From positions 156,391 through 220,390 of the forward strand of contig NZ_SSMQ01000011.1 in NCBI RefSeq assembly GCF_005144585.1: a stretch of DNA of 64,000 nt, written 5' to 3'. Below, piece after piece: positions 61,311-64,000 of this stretch (the first letter of the stretch is position 1; each line of letters begins with the position of its first letter). This DNA comes from Polyangium fumosum. GTDB taxonomy: Bacteria > Myxococcota_A > Polyangia > Polyangiales > Polyangiaceae. The translations under genes were made by a program, and so were the position numbers. The notes under the pieces were generated by a model. It worked only from the letters and a program-made list of their open reading frames with translations, ran no database searches and was not told where the DNA came from.

Positions 61311-62726
61311 ATGAGACGAGGGGATTCTCTCGTCGCGGCGTTCGTCGTCGCGGCGCCGGGCGTCGTGTTGCCTGGGTGTTTGTGGTCGTTTGGAGAGGAC
61401 GAAGAGCAGGGGCGCATTTGCGCGTCGCTGCTGCGGTTCTTTCGGCTTGGGCTTCTGTTCCTCGGCGCGATTTGCATCTCGGCATGGCTTCTCGCATGCG
61501 GTGCGACGCCTGCGCATACGCAGACGTGGGCGCAGGCGACGCCGAGCGGAAAGCGCTTGTTCCGTATATGCCGGCGCCATCCCCACGTCGATTCGAATGC
61601 GCGTTATTGGTACGATCGCGGGGATGGAACACCTCGAACGACGTCCCTGCCGCTCGACGCGCTTCTGGAGGGCCGCGAGGCCAAGGCCATCTTCATTCTT
61701 GATGCCAGCGCGCCGCCCGAGAGCCGAAAGCTTTTGGGAATTGCATTCCAGGATCTGCCCTGCGACAAACGACCGCCGCCGCAACCCGCGCCGGAGAAGC
61801 TCGCGGCAAAGGAGAAGGAGGGCGAACCAAAGAAGGACGAGGCCCGGAAGGACGAGCCGCCGAAGCCGCTGCCGCGACCGAATCCGCGCGGCGCGTCCGC
61901 GGTGGAGAGGCGTGTCGAGGCGCATCGCTGCACGGCGTACGTAGAGCCTGGCCAGACGCGAAGGCGCAGCAAAACGGGCGGGCGGACCTGCACGAGGATC
62001 CTCGTCCACCGGGGCCGGGGCGACACGGAGCAAATCGTCGCGGAGAACCAGCCGCGCCCGGTCGAGGCGCCCGTGCCAAAGGATCCGAGCGAGGTGCTCC
62101 CGGGTGAAACATGGCAGTATGAGACCTGGAGCCAAACGCCCGAGGAGGCCGCGCTGCTCGACCGAGCACAGGAGTGCCTCACGGGATCTTGCCATGCTCG
62201 GCATAAAAACTTTCAAAATGGCAAGCAGAGCACCGCCAGCGGGCACGACGGGCAATCGTTGTCCACGGGGAGCGGTGGGGGAGCGAGCCCGCCGCAGCCC
62301 CCGCCGAAGACGAAGGTCCGGACCAAGACGCGGACCTTCGGGAAGCCAAACGGCGCTGCGGCGGGAGAGGCGTCACCCGGGAACACGGGCGCGGCGACGA
62401 ACGAGAGGCGCGTGCCGAATCCGAATGGTAGGAACGGCGGGGAGGCGCATCAAGACAAGGTGCGGGAGGTCATGCAGGATATCAAGAATCGCGGCCTCAC
62501 GCCGAAGAAAGAACATCACGTCAAAACCCCGGGCGGCCACAAGGAAAACCGCTACGTGGACGTCGCTGGGCTTGACAAGAAAACGGGGCAGCCCGTGGAA
62601 TACCACCAGGTCGGGAAGCAAAGGAAGGACGGGCAGCCCGTGGAACGTGAGCGAAAGGCGCTTGACGACGTGGAACGCGCGAAGAGGCGGCGCCCGACGT
62701 TCCACCCCTACAACAAGGACAAGTGA
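61311..62726 (+). CDS. Polymorphic toxin with C-terminal nuclease-like domain
   Basis: 471 residues from ATG 61311, with GCAGGAGGGGC upstream. Two hydrophobic segments near the N-terminus (about 8-22 and 45-63) suggest export or membrane anchoring. A charged Pro/Lys/Glu middle part has CDK, CTAY, CTGSC cysteines. The last about 108 residues form a compact basic domain: HHVKTPGGHKENRYVDVAGLD, then QPVEYHQVGKQRKDGQPV, then ALDDVERAKRRRPTFHPYN. The D417...E430-x2-Q433 arrangement resembles PD-(D/E)xK-type nuclease toxins at the C-terminal end of polymorphic effectors. The next gene, eight bases on, is the natural candidate for immunity. Secretion route not evident. Confidence 0.7.
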   Translation: MRRGDSLVAAFVVAAPGVVLPGCLWSFGEDEEQGRICASLLRFFRLGLLFLGAICISAWLLACGATPAHTQTWAQATPSGKRLFRICRRHPHVDSNARYWYDRGDGTPRTTSLPLDALLEGREAKAIFILDASAPPESRKLLGIAFQDLPCDKRPPPQPAPEKLAAKEKEGEPKKDEARKDEPPKPLPRPNPRGASAVERRVEAHRCTAYVEPGQTRRRSKTGGRTCTRILVHRGRGDTEQIVAENQPRPVEAPVPKDPSEVLPGETWQYETWSQTPEEAALLDRAQECLTGSCHARHKNFQNGKQSTASGHDGQSLSTGSGGGASPPQPPPKTKVRTKTRTFGKPNGAAAGEASPGNTGAATNERRVPNPNGRNGGEAHQDKVREVMQDIKNRGLTPKKEHHVKTPGGHKENRYVDVAGLDKKTGQPVEYHQVGKQRKDGQPVERERKALDDVERAKRRRPTFHPYNKDK

Positions 62727-62734
62727 GGAGCATC

Positions 62735-63241
62735 ATGGGACATCAATCAGCCTTCTACCTCACGCCCACGGACAAGGCGGAGCTTGAGCAGCGGCTTCGG
62801 GAGAAGACGGACTTCATCATCCTTCTCGATGAGTCCCCCACGGCGTCGCCGCGTGTCGTGGACTCGCTGAACTTCTCCGAGCCCGACAACCCGTGGTTGA
62901 GCAAGTACCTCGCGCGGCCCGAGGACCTCGACAAGGTCGTGACGGATTACGTGAAAACGCAGGGCTATTGGACCGTGGAGGACCTTTTTTCGCCCGTGCT
63001 CGAGTTCAGCGGCTGCTTCTTCGACGGGAAGATCCTGCGGGAGGGGCGCGTGTATTACGTCGACGGGTTTTATGGTCCGGACGGCGGGTGGGTGGAGAAG
63101 AGCGAGGCGTTCCGGAAGTGGGCGAGGATGGTGCATACGACCCTCAAGAAATCGTTGAAGCGGCGTGATTCGAAGTATGTCGAGTACATCGGCGCGGACG
63201 CGCAGGCGTGGGTCGATGCAGGTGGGCAGCTCGTCGACTGA
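62735..63241 (+). CDS. Putative immunity protein of the adjacent toxin
   Basis: 168 residues from ATG 62735, with GAGGAGC upstream and eight bases after the toxin stop. Acidic, soluble alpha/beta protein: SAFYLTPTDKAELEQRLREK, then DESPTASPRVVDSLNF, YVKTQGYWTVEDLFSPVLEF, VYYVDGFYGPDGGWVEKSEAF, and a C-terminal basic helix with YVEYIGADAQAWVDAG. No signal peptide, as expected for a cytoplasmic antidote. Assignment rests on position and size; no immunity family is recognised. Two short hairpins after the stop (ACCCG/CGGGT and GGCCT/AGGCC, 63247-63285) may end the transcript. Confidence 0.6.
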   Translation: MGHQSAFYLTPTDKAELEQRLREKTDFIILLDESPTASPRVVDSLNFSEPDNPWLSKYLARPEDLDKVVTDYVKTQGYWTVEDLFSPVLEFSGCFFDGKILREGRVYYVDGFYGPDGGWVEKSEAFRKWARMVHTTLKKSLKRRDSKYVEYIGADAQAWVDAGGQLVD

Positions 63242-63426
63242 AGTGGGCAACCCGTCACGGGTAGCGGACGGCCTGTAGGCCTGAGCCCCAGCGCATCCTC
63301 GGGCCGGAGAGGCGCGCCGGTCGTCCGCTGCGCCCATCGCAACGACGGCGGAAAACCCTCCACGACCACTGCCGCAGCGGTAACGTTCGCAGGAACCGCG
63401 CTTCCCGCTCGCGGGAGGCGCGGGCG

Positions 63427-64000
63427 GTGGGATTCTCGCCGGACGATCCGTTCGAGTATTCGCTGACGTCGTCGGAGGTGCCGTGGGTCGAGGTGCCCGA
63501 TGTTTCGGGCGCGGCGGGGGCGTTCGAGCCGGGGAAGGACCCTTATGCGGCGTATGCGGATGCCGTGATTGAAGCGCTGTCGCAGGATGTGCAGGGCGGC
63601 AAGGTGATCCTGCGCGGGGACTTCGTCACCAACGTGCGGGCGTGGCGGTCGAACACGGCGGCGATCGAGAAAGCGCTGGCCGCGCGGGTGAGTGTCTCGC
63701 AGGCAGAGACGAGCGCGTTCTTGCAGGCGCAGATTCGCGTCACGGAGTACGTGCGGCAGTTCATGGATACGGCGGATTGGTTCTTGGATTCGCCGATCCC
63801 GCCGGATGTCCGGGCGCAGGTGGATGGGGTCCTGAAGAATGCTTTCGCCGAGATGGCGGAGCAGATGAAGGAGAGCCTCAATGGTATCACCTCGCTCACC
63901 CCCGTCTGGACGCCGGCCCGCTGCCGTGGCAGGCGCCGCGCGCACGCGCGTTCGTCCGGCCGCCGGGCGCATCGAGCTTCGACAGCAAGCGCGCGCAGAC
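63427..64000 (+). CDS. Uncharacterised protein, 3' end beyond window, probable frameshift near 63900
   Basis: From GTG 63427 the plus strand reads GFSPDDPFEYSLTSSEVPWVEV, then a helical region (AYADAVIEALSQDVQGGKVILRG; SVSQAETSAFLQAQIRVTEYVRQFMDTADWF; VRAQVDGVLKNAFAEMAEQMKESLNGI). At the C5 run 63899-63903 this frame turns into Arg-rich, poorly biased codons. The frame one base back continues with strong GC3 bias as LDAGPLPWQAPRARAFVRP and SSFDSKRAQ to the window edge. Restoring one C joins the two as ...SLTPRLDAGPLPW. It is either a real frameshift, a phase-variable C tract or a sequencing error. Its place after a toxin-immunity pair suggests an accessory locus. Family unknown. Confidence 0.55.
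   Translation, partial: MGFSPDDPFEYSLTSSEVPWVEVPDVSGAAGAFEPGKDPYAAYADAVIEALSQDVQGGKVILRGDFVTNVRAWRSNTAAIEKALAARVSVSQAETSAFLQAQIRVTEYVRQFMDTADWFLDSPIPPDVRAQVDGVLKNAFAEMAEQMKESLNGITSLTPVWTPARCRGRRRAHARSSGRRAHRASTASARR

Overview
The window looks like a chromosome segment of a myxobacterium, most likely of the Polyangium/Sorangium group. The reasons are very high GC with GC-rich third codon positions, a very large share of lipoproteins with Gly/Ser-rich spacers after the lipobox cysteine, Cys-rich slime-mould-type and DUF4215-like repeats, Hanks-type kinases with PEGA or other added modules, an NtrC-type regulator, a GltJ-like zinc-ribbon/GYF protein and a polymorphic-toxin pair. This placement rests on gene content only, because no rRNA or other phylogenetic marker is present. 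I saw no tRNA, rRNA, insertion sequence or CRISPR array.

Layout. 1-3.6 kb (minus strand): the 5' part of mfd, two uncharacterised proteins and a DUF2325 protein. 3.9-9.6 kb: a PilZ-membrane protein and a divergent pair of paralogous GT-C glycosyltransferases. 9.8-19.7 kb (plus): an NtrC-type response regulator, then a tightly packed run (ZnR-GYF membrane protein, cysteine-less thioredoxin-like lipoprotein, haem-motif lipoproteins, an outer-membrane beta-barrel candidate), then a kinase-fold protein that has lost its catalytic residues. 20.0-25.5 kb (plus): an operon of a Cys-rich lipoprotein, two tandem di-haem oxidoreductase-like proteins and a beta-propeller lipoprotein. 25.7-27.2 kb (minus): a kelch lipoprotein. 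27.4-33.9 kb (plus): an operon of haem-motif lipoproteins ending in a Tat-exported DUF1501-like protein, a rho-independent terminator and another lipoprotein. 33.9-37.9 kb (minus): a giant TPR/propeller protein. 37.9-39.4 kb: a degenerate stretch with a 21-bp tandem repeat and a frameshifted gene. 39.4-45.4 kb: asd, a large lipoprotein, a lipoprotein-type SAM methyltransferase and trmO. 45.5-54.8 kb (minus): an apparently circularly permuted esterase lipoprotein, further lipoproteins and a divergent P1B-type ATPase. 55.1-60.5 kb: paired structured repeats, then a 1401-residue kinase-globin-cNMP-cNMP-aminotransferase-fold fusion and a helical protein. 61.3-64 kb (plus): a nuclease-like toxin, its putative immunity protein and a partial gene with a probable frameshift.

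How it fits together. Between about 13.9 and 30 kb at least seven exported proteins carry CxxCH-like motifs. This suggests an envelope electron-transfer or extracellular oxidation capacity, but substrates cannot be read from the sequence. The most unusual single gene is the fusion at 55.5-59.7 kb. It combines an intact Ser/Thr kinase, a globin with its proximal His, two cyclic-nucleotide-binding folds and a class V aminotransferase fold whose PLP lysine is replaced by Glu, so it looks like a gas or redox sensor kinase.

A family of four multi-hairpin repeats, with compensatory changes between copies, sits at gene 3' ends (25.5, 43.6, 55.1 and 55.3 kb). A related piece appears to lie in frame inside trmO.
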